64,000 nucleotides of DNA from Chrysoperla carnea (GCF_905475395.1 NC_058338.1:92799435-92863434); one strand, 5' to 3'. Counted from the first letter of the stretch, positions 1 through 12,080 are shown. The notes: a model not told the origin generated them from the letters alone. Translations and numbers: made by a program.

Positions 1-60
1 CGTAATTTATAAATATATTTTAACGCACAAATAAATGATTAGTTGCATCAAATAACTTAC

Positions 61-1182
61 TCAAAGTCATATTAAAAGTTAAATTCGAATCAACTTTCTC
101 AATTTTTGGATCAATCATTCGCTCATAGGCCGTTATAATACTGAAATTGAAAAAATTAAAATAACAATTAAATAAACTTAAAATTTTAAAATATTAAACA
201 ATAATAATGCCCTTTTTCACATTCTCAGTTAGATTGCAAACCGTATTCACCTGCAGTTTAATATTTATATATATAATATCTATCGTATGGACATAGCTTT
301 AGGCTGGTAATCAAAGGTGATGCGTCTAATAGCGATTGTAAAAAACTGAGAAAGTGAGAACAAGTCAACTATGTTTACTTTTTACGAAAGTCTGCATTCG
401 TTTTGATCAAAGATTCTTGATCGGTACAAGTTGGACGTCTTGATATTCTTTCTAAACGATTTTCTTCACTTACATCCAAGTATATAACCAGATCAGGTTT
501 AAGTAAATCAGTTGGCCACTTATAAACCTCATCATCGATTGGGGGCAATTCAATTTCTTTGTTATGTACTGCTTGAGCTAATGCAAAAGCTCCAGTAGAA
601 TGCCAATATCTAGATAGAAAAATATTTAAAAAAATGCAAAAAAATTAAACTCTTATTTTCACCTATCCAACATAACAGGAGATCGAGCTGTAATTACACG
701 AATCTCTTCGGCAGCAATGTAATTCCCCAATGAATAAAATGCAGTACGAAGAGTTGCATCATCGAATGAAGATCGTAAATGATCAATAGATTTGGGTGGA
801 GTACACATTAATTCAGCTCCACGTTTTTTCGATAAAGCTCTTGATAGAGTAGTTTTTCCTATTTTTAACATAGTATTTGTTAAATAAGAATGTAGAATTG
901 CGAAATTAATTATACTAACCGCACCCATCCAAGCCTTCGAGGACAATAAATGGGAATTTTTTGGATTCAGCAGCATTGCCTAGCTCCTTTTTTGATTGAT
1001 ATATGTTTAACAACTCGACAACATTTGAATTGTCCTGTAAAAATAGCTTTTCAATGACTAGAAATTCATTCTCCAAATAAAATAAAATGAAGTGTCCAAA
1101 TTTTATCACTTACTTTGTGGCAATTTAACACATTCATTATGGATTCGAGCGATTTAAACAATATTGGATTATTTCCTTCCAT
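61..1182 (-). CDS. CMPK2: UMP-CMP kinase 2 / thymidylate kinase-like, mitochondrial (3' end outside window)
   Basis: Nucleoside-monophosphate kinase of the thymidylate kinase fold; in animals CMPK2 phosphorylates dCMP/dUMP/CMP/UMP in mitochondria. Exons on the minus strand, in order: 1182-1114, 1034-920, 858-663, 609-379 and 140-61, all with GT-AG borders and matching phases, giving about 230 residues before the window edge. Visible motifs are the P-loop LEGLDGCGKTT, split across exons 2 and 3; the DRYWHSTGAFA motif of thymidylate kinases; and a lid-like SRRPTCTDQ. The last exon (ITAYERMIDP) aligns with FRQKVEMSYQRM of human CMPK2 as I remember it. The start at 1182 is the first in-frame Met. 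An in-frame exon ending at 1324 (ISPDYLSE, joining to VFARPFCYN at 1214) may extend the N-terminus, but I found no ATG for it. The long N-terminal region of vertebrate CMPK2 is not visible. Family call is firm, start uncertain. Confidence 0.85.
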
Positions 1183-1426
1183 AATGGTATTATAACAAAA
1201 TGGCCTTGCAAATACTGAAACTAAAACAAAAATTTTTTTAGTAACCATAAAAATTAAACAAATTAAAAGGAAAATTTTGTAAGAAAGGAAATTTACAGAA
1301 TTGTATGAAACACCGTCACTAACCTTCGCTCAAATAATCTGGACTAATGAAATTTCATTCTTTCAACGTGATGTCATTTTTTTTTAAGTCATCTAAGCAT
1401 AAATAGTTCTGATACAATATTCCCCC

Positions 1427-1434
1427 TTTTATAA
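1427..1434 (-). promoter_or_regulatory. Candidate TATA box for the CMPK2-like gene
   Basis: On the minus strand the sequence reads TATAAAAGG, about 100 bp upstream of the possible first exon that ends at 1324 and about 20 bp upstream of an initiator-like TCAGAAC (about 1407-1413). The leader between them holds several ATGs followed by in-frame stops within a few codons. Inferred from consensus and position only. Confidence 0.35.
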
Positions 1435-1439
1435 AATTT

Positions 1440-2583
1440 GTAAATATGTAAATGATCCAAAATTATAACATAAAAATAAATAAAATCCCTACAGTATTCG
1501 TGAAGATAACGAAAGTCGCTAGAATGTTTCAAACGCAAACTCTAGCTCAGCTGATTATAAAATAATAGGTTTGTTCTTATTGAAAAAAAAAAAAGTTTGT
1601 TTCACATTCGCGGTGTAATTTATAAATAATGTTTGAAATTTATTAAAACCAGAGAAATAAGTTCGTAAGTTTTCGATTAAAATTTATTCAAACAATAGTT
1701 TGATGTATCTTTATATTTACTTTGTTAATTTTTGCAAACTTTCCATAAATAACTTGACCCTGCTTTAAGAGCGAGAATGTTTATTCGACATGCTATGCTC
1801 TTTAATAAAGTTTTAAAAATGTACTAATGATGATGACTTCGCAAAATAAATTAGCCTGCATTAATTAAATGTTAAAATAATTAAGCTTGGATGATTAAAA
1901 CTTATATGAATCGTGATGGAACAAACCAATTTATACATACAAAATCCATAGTAAACCATGATGAAATGTAGATTTTTTTAGAACAATCTTTTATGTTTTT
2001 TTGTTAAAAAAATAAGAAAAAAGTCCTAATTGTTATTTTTATAGTTTAGTGTTATGAAAAATCAAAAATATATTTAGATATCTTGATTTTTGTTTAGATT
2101 CCACCATATTAATTTTCATGTCAATTTCATTTTAATCACTCGTGATAAGTAAAGATCAAAAGTAACGTAAATACACTCCCCTACATAGTTTCCCTATGCA
2201 ATCTACGATTTAAAAACGACATTTTATATCAAAAGTCACAAATAATTGATATTAATTATTTGCGATATCTGCATATTGACCTACAATCTTGGTTCAAGGT
2301 TTTCGTATAAAGGAAACAATTGAATTGACTCAATTTCAGTTTCTTATCTTATTTAAATTATTGAGACTCACTGGCTGCGTTTATAATGCGAAAACTAGTA
2401 ACGCAAAATAAAATCATGTTATTTACGATTACCAAGGAGGAAAACTAAATATCATACTTTTTTCAGATTTTAATCACATTTTTCTTAGTTTTTCAGTTAT
2501 AAATAACATTATCTGCTATGGATTCATTGACATTATATTACATAGATTGAGCATATCGCCTATCTTTCCGTACAGTGAGAGAT
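1440..2583. other. Intergenic, AT-rich, no gene seen
   Basis: Between the CMPK2-like gene and the inverted-repeat element at 2584. No ORF with recognisable content on either strand, and no strong repeat structure noticed. Confidence 0.5.
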
Positions 2584-3111
2584 GTGCTAACATGTGAGGT
2601 AATTGCTTGGGTCAGCTAGGGACATTTATCGGATGTGTTCCGTAATATACACCAGTATACTGGCCGGTGCTCATAACGTCAGAAATCGACGCCATATTGT
2701 ACTGGTATACTACGCCATATTGTACGGGTAAAACGGGCATGATAGTGCACATGTGTTCACCGAGTGTCTGTGCAAGAAATTTATTTATTTATTGTTCATT
2801 AAGAAGGAATAATGGCCTCTGAAAAAGACTTACTCGTAAATGACGAACACAATAAGAATATATATTTAAGAATATATATACACGCACTGATTAGTATATT
2901 TCGAAACGATTCACCAGTATGGCGTCGGTTTATGGCATCGTTAGCACTGGCCAGTATACTGGTGAACATTAAGGAACATACCCGAAAGAATATAGGGACA
3001 TTTATCAAAACAATACTACAATGACAAGTATGGCAACAACACTTTGTTTTGACATTTCTAGACGGCCGCCATGATGGATTTGACCTAAGCAATTACCTCA
3101 TATGTTGGCAC
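2584..3111. mobile_element. MITE with ~31-bp terminal inverted repeats and CCAGTATACTGG palindromes
   Basis: The ends are inverted copies: GTGCTAACATGTGAGGTAAT at 2584 and, read from the other strand at 3111, GTGCCAACATATGAGGTAAT; the match continues through TTGCTTRGGTCA. Inside are several copies of a perfect palindrome, CCAGTATACTGG, within a longer inverted pair (about 2640-2700 and 2915-2985). It holds only a 70-codon ORF and no transposase, so it is non-autonomous. A second, inverted copy lies at about 13800-14135, and the two bracket the D2HGDH gene. Confidence 0.75.
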
Positions 3112-3222
3112 GCTTAAAATCGTTTGACGCTCATTCTTTGTAACTTACCACGCCATAGTCTAAAATTCTGTAAATCAAATTTAAAAAAAAAATAAATAAA
3201 TAAATAAAACTTAAAAATAAAC

Positions 3223-3228
3223 TTTATT
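3223..3228 (-). terminator. Poly(A) signal of D2HGDH
   Basis: AATAAA on the minus strand (plus-strand TTTATT), about 45 bp past the D2HGDH stop codon at 3271. It is the first such signal downstream and at a plausible distance. Confidence 0.55.
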
Positions 3229-3270
3229 GAGGAATTTTCTTATTTCAGTACATTGAATTTCTTGTAAAAA

Positions 3271-6200
3271 TCATTTTATTTCATCAGGTAACACTTTATA
3301 AGGATTTAAGATTTTATTTGGATCCATTAAATTCTTCAATTGTTTCATTAACAAAAGTGCACTACGACTTTTCGAGTAATGTATCACATGTGCCTTCTTA
3401 AATCCTATACCATGCTCAGAACTTACACTACCCTTTAATTTGGATACGTACTCAAATACGTATGGCTCAACTAGTTCCATCACTTCATGTGAATATTGTT
3501 TTGTTGAAATATTTAAATGTAAATTTCCATCACCTAGATAATATAAGAAAACGTTGTAAAACTTTTTGAATATGCTGTTTTGAAAACAATGTGAATCGAT
3601 AAAAATTAAACACAATCCAAATGTAAACAAGCCGATATTAGTTTTATCAAATATTAACTATATTAGCTTTTAAAATTTGTCCATGTCCTTGAGAATCAAT
3701 ATTTTTGGCAACAGCAAACGCCGACGCTTAACTAATCAAAGCGAGTTTTCAACATTTCATTTGGTAGAAGTGAATCCAGCTGATATATTCATGAAGCATG
3801 CATGTCTATCTAATCTAAAACTTAGTTTAGTATAAAAAAAATAAATAAGGCAAAATGAAACGTTGACGGATGTCGGACGCAAGTGCAATAAAAATTGTAT
3901 ACGACTTTAATTTTAGAAAAGCTTTGTTTCGCATGTTTTCGACATCTGACAGTATGACATATAGGCTTCATAAGATCATCCCTGGTTTAAATATTTTCTG
4001 CCAATAGTGTAATTTTATCTTGCAGTGTTCTGAAAAACAATTCTAGAAGAATGAGTAAGTATAAAAATTTCTAAGCAGTTTGAATTTAGCTAAAGTATAA
4101 GAGTTAAACTTTTTCAAGATTAAATTAGACTATTGCCGAAATTATTTCCACCAGGGATCGTTTCTGGAAACTCTTCCACTGATAAGTAAAAAAATTCATA
4201 ATCCTACCTATATGGCCATATCCAATAACTCGAATAGCGAGACTGCCTAAACGTTTAGTCACATCAGGCACAATTGAATAGAAATGCTCTAAAGGTAAAG
4301 TAACATCGTATTTAAGTGTATAGCCATCTTTTAATATTCCATCGGTTATTCGTTCACGCAATTGCCATATCGTCTAAAAACATAAAAATTTTATGTTTAA
4401 TCGACGTATTAATATTTTGGTTACAAACTCAGCCAGTCAAGGAAATATAAATTTATCGAATAACTAAAGGGAAATAGAAGTGCCACAGTCCCTGGATAAC
4501 AACGAAAGCTGATGCAAAGGAGATTCTATACGCTTAAAAATACTTCGCCAGCTTAAAAATTACATTGGATTGAGGTATATTCCTGTCCTCGTAATCGTTC
4601 TGTATTTACAGGCCTAGCCATTGATATAAAGCTTGAATAGGAATAAAAATAGAAAGCATGCAAGTTTCTAATTTTTAAACAGTTTGATAAATGACAAAAT
4701 GAGACATCCAATTCGAAAGTAAATAACGAGAAATGTATGACTTAGTAAATTAATTTTACGGAGACAAAATTATGTGTATCGATTACCAGTTATGGAGTAG
4801 AGTGAGCATTTCATTGAGCTTGAAAAACTAAGTCAAGTTTATTGTATGCGTAAGATGTGCGCAAATAAAAGTTATTTCTTGAGTTTCAAGCATGCTTCAA
4901 GCGAAAAATATTGAGTGTGTAAGCGCACATCTTACGCAGACAATAAACTTGACTTTGTTTTTTTTATTTATTTATTATATATTTACGCTCTTGAAGTAAA
5001 AGCAATTTTGAAATCGTTTTTTCATTTTTTCTTCATAACTTTCAACGGAAAGCGCAATTTGGCGTAGAGAAACTGTTTTTCAACAACTCATATCAACCTT
5101 ATAAGTAATATTAATTTCATGGGTTTTTGGTAACTAAAATCCCCCAAATTTTCACGTCCATGGAGGTAAAGGATTTTAGCTAGGGAATTTAGGTTAACTG
5201 TTTAGTACATAAAATTTGCTCTTCATAAACATCGATTATTCTCACGGTTTACTCAAAATTTACGATTTTAATCTTTTGTGCCAGAATTTCGAAAAATTAT
5301 TTACTTATTTTATTCAGTTTTTTTTTAGAGAAAAAAAGACTTAAATAACAGTAATTATTCACATCGGCGCTTTTTTTATGTTTTTGTGTGCGTGCAAAAA
5401 ACAAACTCATCACATTCAATCAATATCGCGCTATCCGCTCTAAAGTTATGGAAGAAAAACGATTTCAAAATTGCAACTTAACTTCAAAATCGTATAGCGC
5501 CAAAAGGGAGCAAATTTTACTATGGCATGTACGGTAGAGCGTTTTAAAGACCTTTTAGAGATACCCTATAGAAATCACTGGAGAAAAATAAACACCAATT
5601 GATTAAGCTAAGACTCGCAAAAAAAAAAGTAATTCATAGCATGTTTACATTTAGATTGTTTAAATTTTTGTAATTTTTCAATATTTTGATGCAGTATACC
5701 TAAATGACCAAATCCAGAAACACGGGCATGTTTTCCAACATAATCACTAAGATCAGTCACCATTTCGTAGAATTTCGATAATGGCAATGAAAAATCATAT
5801 GTGTACATGTACCCATCTTTTAACAAAGCTTCTGCAATTCTTTCTCTAATTTCCCACATTGCCTACATTAAGATGGTATATTAATAATATATCTTTCGCA
5901 TTTAATTTGAATTTTCGAAAAATCGAAATACATAATTTATTTTTTTTTTATAATAGATGATTCTATCAAAACTCAACGAAAATTTTTATAAAAATCAAAA
6001 TTTATAACTTTTTAGCTAATGTAAAACTTGCGATATCACCAATGTGAAATTAAAAAATTTTCAATTTTACCAACATCGCCGAGTTCTAATGTCTCCATAG
6101 TTGGGTAATTCCACCGGATTTTGATAATCAATTCGGAATATTTTGGAAGGAGGCTAATTTTTTTTATAGTTTTTTTTCGTTGTAAAAATACAGGAAAGGA

Positions 6201-9200
6201 GTTTTCCGGTTTCAGAACGATCTGCATGTCCTTCTGCCCGCGGTTTTGGGACAATTTGTCTGTACGTTGTTTTCTTTGGTGATGTTATCTTAAATATCTC
6301 TGCTTCTATTAATCGGATTCAGATGAATAAAAAAAAATTGTTTGTTATGAATTTTTGCATTGGCCTTGTTTGCTATTGAAACAAAAGAAACATATTTTAA
6401 AAAAATAGTTTTATCCCAAAATTTTCCGAATTGATTATCAAAATCCGGTAGATTTACCCAACTATCTAGATAAAATTTGAATTTTTAAAATTCGACCATA
6501 AATAAAAATTTTAGTAATAAAAAAAAATGATTTTGATGGTAATTTGGATAATAATTTTATTTTAGGAAATTATGGATAGAAAACAGTAATACTTAAGATG
6601 TGTACCTTTGAAGATGAATTTGTAATAACATAAAAACAAACACAATTGCCCAAATTATTTCCACAAGCAAACAAATTCGAAGACAACCAACATTTTTTTT
6701 GTTTTGTTTAAAAGGCTAACAACAGAGGGCTATACGAATAGTAAATTTAACATATTTCTATCGTTCCGATAACTATTTTGTAAGCCTTCCAAATATCCAA
6801 CTCACACTTTTCCATCGATTAGTTATTGTCATTTTATGGAGTCCAATTATAAGTAAGTTTTAGATTTCTGTAGGAAAATTTTAAGTTTTAATGTTTTTAA
6901 AATAGCAAAATAAAAAATGTATAATTTTAATTCGTTTTGAAACATAATTATCTTTACAAAGCCATACAATACTCGAAAGTTAACTTTCAGGGTCGTATTT
7001 TTTTTCCAATGTTAAATTTTAGTAAATTTTATTAATCGAAGCATGCATTATTATTTTATGAAATCAATATATGTGAATATTAGTTTATGGAAGTTAGTAC
7101 GAAGTTAAAAATTTACACATTAATAATCTTTTTCATCCTAGATAAAATGCAAAAACACAGATCGGAACAATATGTGATCCAGGTTTATATCCGGTGAATA
7201 TCAAGCATCATCCAGCGGAAGGGCGGAGGATTCAAACTTTTGTTCATCATGTTATAAAGTCAATAAAAATAAGACACGCTCTTTTCGAGTAAAAGGGCAT
7301 GTCAAAATGTGATTCCTAGTCACTATTTTTCAATAAGTTAACTCTTTGAAGTACAGAAAAAACTTTTCTAAAACTCTGTACGAATCGACCTCTTCAAAGC
7401 GATATATATTGAGACATTGTCGATCTAACGTATGTTTTGAGACGACGTAAAGTTGGAAAGGGCATCCATTCGTCGCTGAATGCTTCGAGTGCATTTTTGT
7501 CAACCTATCCGGCAATGCGTTTTCGCCAAAGTTTAATTTTTAATCCAAATATCGGAAATCATAGTGCAAAATTGAAGGAGTCAATCAAAATTTGATGAGT
7601 CGTATTCATCGCAGATTTCGCTCACAGTTTTGAATTTTTTTCTGAATTCGTTGACTCAGATAAAAAGTGTATAGAATAGTCCAAAATATAAAGTTTTCAC
7701 ATGAAATTTTTGACCGACACCACAAAATAATCTTGTGGTGTCGGCCAAATGTAATTATTTTCGGCAAAAACGAGTTTTCGGCGAAAATTCACATTTTTGT
7801 TTTCCAAATGCTTATATCTCGAAAACGATGACGTTAGGTAAAAAATGTCAGGAATAAAGAAATGCTGAGAATTGTCCAAAATATGAAATCTAATGGTTTT
7901 TATTAATGTTAAATAAAGAGAATGTGATGTCCGGAAGTAGGGTACTTCTGCCCCACCGTATGGAGGTAAATCGAAACCTGACGAGGAGTTAATTTCTTGG
8001 TTAGACTGTTTTTTCGATTTTATTTCCTCGAATAACTAAGAAATTTGTTCTAGAACATCGACTGTAGAAGTCTTTCACTGTTGAGAGAAATTTTATCAGT
8101 GATAAGTTATACAAAAATTCAGAAACTTACATGAACTTTTCCAGGTTCATTTGTAACTATTCCATTAGTAATATTACCCTTTTCCAAAGCTGTTTCAATA
8201 AATTTATTTAATTTCTCCTCATCATGATTCATATTACTGCCTGATGTTTCAATTAGCATATAGAATGGTGAACTTTCATTTAATGGATTACGTAATTTTA
8301 GATTTTCTTCCACCACGGCTAATGATTGTTGATCCATCATTTCACATGACGATAAAATTTCACCTAAGTCTTGTTTAGCTTGTTTAAAAGTTTTCAATAT
8401 ATCTTCAAATGAATTCAATGCTAAACGAATAAATTTCGGTCAAAATTTTAAAATTAGGAAGAATTTTTGTTAAAAAAGGAATTGACCGCTTACATAAAAA
8501 TGCCACATTTATTGCCCGAGGTTTAATTGGACAATTTATTGCTACTTTCGTAACAAGACCTAATGTTCCTTCGGATCCAATAAATAAATGTTTTAAATGA
8601 TATCCAGTGTTATCTTTTTTTAAAGTACTTAAACAATCTACAATTTCTCCATTGGCCAAAACCTAAAATTTTATAAAGTTTTATCAAAGGTTCGAATTGT
8701 ACAATCCAGAGGCGGATTATCCATACAGGCGCGATAATACAAAGGGGTTCGCGCGCGGTAGGTTTGAAACAAGTATAAAACTAATTGTGTAGGTATGGAA
8801 GTCTAATTCAAATAAGTGACAGGCTTTTGTCCTAAATTTAAAAATTGATTTATACGTTACATTAGAATCTTTTTTACGCTTAAAAAGTATTATTTAAAAA
8901 AAAAAAAAAAAAAACACTATTTACATTTTCAAAAATCAATTCAAATTTACTTCGAAAACAATGTTTAATGTCATGGCGTCTTGAATGACATCACGACTTG
9001 GCATAAAAACATTTTCGTATATGGAAGTTTAAGCAGTTGTAATCAACTAACCTGCTTCGTTCTATTAAAATATAATCTTGTTTACATAGCGTTTCTTATG
9101 GCGTGACGTAATACTTTCAATACTTTCTGATTTCTCTTCTTCAAAAGAGGCGAGAATGGTACAGCAATTTTTACAGAAAATTTTCGTTTCTAAGCAATTT

Positions 9201-12080
9201 GAGGAATTTGAACACTAAAGAAGTTCTAAATAGAGCAACTATGTTAGTAACGAAATATTCTGGTGATTTATAAAATTGCTTTTTTGGAAAATGTATTATT
9301 CTACATTCTTATTTAACAACGATATCTCGGGCTGGAGAACTGTCCCGAACAACCAACACGATTTTACAGGTTCTAAGAAATAAAGAACTTGAAACTAAAG
9401 AACTAAAAAAAGGTCTTTTTATTACGGGAGGCGCCAATTTTTTAAACTGTCTACGAAGGCAAAACATTTTTTAATCCGCCTCTGGTGTAATCATATTGAA
9501 TACATACTGCTTCAACTCCCAAAACAGTACCATGAAGATTTCCATATCGTAACAATCGTAAGCCCCCTGCATTTGTCGACACATTACCACCAATATTACA
9601 TGAACCTTTTGCACCCAAATCAATTGGCATCATAAAGCCTTTCTCATTTAAATATGAATCTAACACTTCTAATATGCATCCCGCTTGACAGACCAGAATA
9701 CCTATTAAACGTTTTTCTTAGTACAGTCAATAAAAGCACATCACTTCACCTAGCCTCACGGAAGTAAGACCTCTTTAGCCCATTTGGCTGTTTGATTAAA
9801 TAAATCAATATGATAATAAAAATTTTTGGACCAAAAGTCACGAAAAGATTTCGTTCATTTAACTAATACAGCCCCGTAAACTTTTTCGAGTAAGAGAACA
9901 TTTTATAATGTCAAAATGTGATATCCAGTCACTATTTTTCAATGAGTTAACTTGCGAAGTACAGAAAAAAACTTTTTAAGCGATCTTCAGACATTGTCGA
10001 TCTCTCTCTGTAAACGTATCAAAAAAAATCGATGTACGATAGATTGTGATCCGAAAATAATATTCAACTGAATCAGTCTGTAAATTCGAACGTTGAGTTT
10101 GTTTTGGCGCGAGCCTTGGCTTGCGTAATTCTATGTCGTATTCAACGCAGATATCACTCACAGTTTTGAAATTTTTTCTTAACTCTTCTCTAGCCTTTCC
10201 TCTTCTTTCAATCATTTCAATCAAAATCTGTTTCACATCAGTCAATTCGATAGACAAGATTCTGGTTTTCTGTTTGAATTTTTCGACTCAAAGACAAAGT
10301 CAAAGAATGTACAAGTAAAAATGGCATACAGAAAAAATCGAAAAAAAATTCCAAACGTCTTTTTGTTTCGAAGTTTAATAAAACTCAGTATTAAGTGTAA
10401 TTTTGATCCAGAGAATAAAAAAAAAAAAAAAAGATTCATTTCAAGATTAATCAATAATTTTCTATGGTATCGCGCGAAATCCTATATTTTGGAAAGATTT
10501 TCGACGATATCTCAAAAACTATTCAAGGTTATCGAGTCATTTTTCCCATAATGAGAAATAAAACTTCAAACAGACACGTCCCTAAAGAAGTTTCACATCA
10601 GATATCAGAAGAGAAATTCAATTTTACCTGAGTTTTCATCAAAACTAATAATATTATTCATTAACGTTGTAGAAATAACAATTTCATCATGCACAGGTAC
10701 GGATCCACCTACAAGACCAGTATTTCCACCTTGAGGGCATACTGCAAGACGTTCTTTATTACAAAATTCTAAAATCTTAGATACTTCTTCAGTTGTTCGA
10801 ACTTTTAACACTAATTTGCTATAACCTATAATTGAAAATCAATTAAAAAATATATTTTAAAATAATACGATATCGGTTGGTTACCTCTGCAGTTTTTGAT
10901 CCAATCGACATTGTAACTTTGTACTTCATCTTCGTCAGTTAACACACGAGTTTCTCCTAATAACTGTGTAAAATATTTTATATGATCATCATTTAATTGA
11001 CTGTAATCGCCTCTTTTCACCCCATATCTATCCTGAAACCAATAAAGGATTTTTCAAATTGAAAATTAGTCGCATCAATTAATGTTTTTATTTGAAAGTC
11101 CTCAATAGTAGCTACAATTTTGATGATTTAAAAAAAAAAATGTTTCTTTTTGTATATTATTTAAAATCAGAAACCTTTCGGAGAGGGGGGAAAGGCAATG
11201 TCTCGACTGAAAGGCTAATGACAGAAGATTGAAATTTCGAGAGGATGATTGATTTTATACTGTAGGTGCCATTTAAGAAAGGATTTTTCGAAATTCATCC
11301 CCTAAAGATGTGAAATAGAGGATGAAAATTCGTATGAAAATATATACATATCGTCATTTTTGAGTTCACTAGTTAACCGATTATAAAAATTCCTTCACTT
11401 AAAGAATGCTACATCATCGCCAATGAACATGGGTATATTATTCTCAAAAAAGTTAGGGCTCGCACCAAAAGTTAATCAGACATCAGTTTGGATGATAAAT
11501 ACTTAGTTTTCCGATTTTGTGCCAAAAAGTGGAATTTCGGGACAAAAATGGCTCGATTTTTGGAATACGGGACATAATTCATGTAATCTGATATCGGATT
11601 CATATTCAGCGAACAAAAATGCCTACCAGATGACAAATTTAAGCCAAAATAAGCCTTTCAAAAAAATTTGGACTACATATGCCTTCAAGCTGTGGCCCTA
11701 TGCTTCTTTATGACTAGGCTAAGTTTGCTGATTGTTCCTTGGGGTCCTATAAACACTTTACAAAAAGTTTCATTAAAATCGGAGCTGTTTCCCCACCTAT
11801 CCACTTTCAACACTTCTTTCCGGCTTATTCATTGTATGTTAAATTCTCTAATCGAACTAAATTTATTTTTTTTAAATACCTTCGTTAATTCTGGTAACGA
11901 TGGATCGCTAGAATAAAATGCTTTTTGTTTATATTGTGGAAGATAAGTTGTTGGCGCTGTTAGTAAAACAATCGATGGTGATGAAACAGTTGAAAAATTT
12001 GAAGTACATCCGGTGGAAGAAAGAAAATTGACAGGTGCTTGATAAGCCAAACGTCGATTAGAATGTATACTTCGAAACAT
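3271..12080 (-). CDS. D2HGDH: D-2-hydroxyglutarate dehydrogenase, mitochondrial, with two alternative versions of exon 7
   Basis: FAD-dependent oxidation of D-2-hydroxyglutarate to 2-oxoglutarate in mitochondria. Exons on the minus strand: 12080-11880, 11032-10885, 10825-10628, 9701-9508, 8662-8494, 8420-8131, then 5862-5700 (copy A) or 4373-4208 (copy B), then 3533-3271. Every junction is GT-AG and in phase. The product is 541 aa with A or 542 with B; human is about 521. The N-terminus ([10 protein letters not shown]) is Arg/Ser-rich like a mitochondrial presequence; Met at 12080 follows aaa, and an in-frame Met 39 bp upstream is a weaker alternative. FAD-binding signatures are [35 protein letters not shown] and FIGSEGTLG. 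The metal/active-site part is G(Y/F)GH(I/L)GDGNLHLN and SSEHGIGF. It ends [12 protein letters not shown] like the family. All exons look intact. Confidence 0.95.
3980..4156. mobile_element. Small MITE, CCCTGG family, in a D2HGDH intron
   Basis: Inverted ends CCCTGGTTTAAATATTTTCT (3980) and, from the other strand at 4156, CCCTGGTGGAAATAATTTCG; both continue into WATAGTSTAATTT. Same family as the element at 62606-63201. It lies between exon copy B and the last exon. Confidence 0.65.
4208..4373 (-). CDS. D2HGDH: D2HGDH exon 7, copy B (keeps canonical substrate residues)
   Basis: A 166-bp exon (55 codons plus 1 base). The acceptor is tttttag before ACG ATA TGG and the donor is GTAGGA after CAT ATA G. 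It encodes residues 401-455 ([12 protein letters not shown]...GYGHIG). By alignment to human D2HGDH it keeps the Arg, Thr and Lys matching R386, T390 and K401 (here 406, 410, 421) and the zinc-ligand His of GYGH. It joins in phase both to exon 6 (ends ...AAA GTT CAT) and to the last exon (GT GAT GGA). It shares about half its residues with copy A, so the duplication looks old. No stop or frameshift. Confidence 0.85.
4779..4954. repeat. Fold-back repeat in the intron between exon copies A and B
   Basis: Two 32-bp arms at 4832-4862 and 4923-4954 (GCGTAAGATGTGCGC facing GCGCACATCTTACGC) differ at about two positions. The outer end CGATTACCAGTTATGGAGTAG recurs inverted at about 26430-26455, inside a second copy (26341-26460), so this is a dispersed MITE and not a local regulatory hairpin. 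Confidence 0.55.
5700..5862 (-). CDS. D2HGDH: D2HGDH exon 7, copy A (two substrate positions changed)
   Basis: A 163-bp exon (54 codons plus 1 base). The acceptor is aatgtag before GCA ATG TGG and the donor is GTATAC after CAT TTA G. It encodes [12 protein letters not shown]...GFGHLG. It uses the same phases as copy B, so it substitutes for it exactly. The Arg at 406 is kept, but the Thr position is Ala (410) and the Lys position is Thr (421); the metal-binding His is kept. The reading frame is intact and the core of the exon (LLKDGY, SLPL, VTDL, GHLG) stays conserved, which argues against a dead copy. Confidence 0.85.
6060..6480. repeat. Dispersed repeat, member 1
   Basis: A stretch with an AATTCGGAATATTTTGG-type core, then TTTTCGTTGTAAAAATACAG and GAGTTTTCCGGTTTCA, recurs at about 39190-39330 in an ACE-like intron. 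Neither copy has coding content. Confidence 0.45.
7240..7520. repeat. Dispersed repeat shared with 9880-10270
   Basis: Both segments carry CTTTTCGAGTAAAAG-, CACTATTTTTCAAT- and GAAGTACAGAAAAAA-like blocks in the same order, on the same strand, in two D2HGDH introns. Short ORFs here belong to this repeat. Confidence 0.5.
9880..10270. repeat. Second copy of the 7240-7520 repeat
   Basis: Same block order as at 7240-7520, in the intron between D2HGDH exons 3 and 4. Confidence 0.5.
11460..11835. repeat. Dispersed repeat, plus orientation, D2HGDH intron 1
   Basis: Contains TTGTGCCAAAAAGTGGAATTTC and ends near CACTTCTTTCCGGCTTATTC. The same sequence occurs inverted and partly doubled at about 41095-41560 in an ACE-like intron, and its GGCACAAA/ACTTCC block again near 50030-50110. 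No transposase is visible. Confidence 0.5.

Noticed and set aside
2799-3092. ORFs on both strands within the 2584-3111 element.
   Set aside because: They are mirror images of the same inverted-repeat MITE and encode nothing recognisable.
4125-4361. Copy B of D2HGDH exon 7 as a decayed pseudo-exon.
   Set aside because: It has an open frame, both splice sites, matching phases and the more canonical active-site residues of the two copies.
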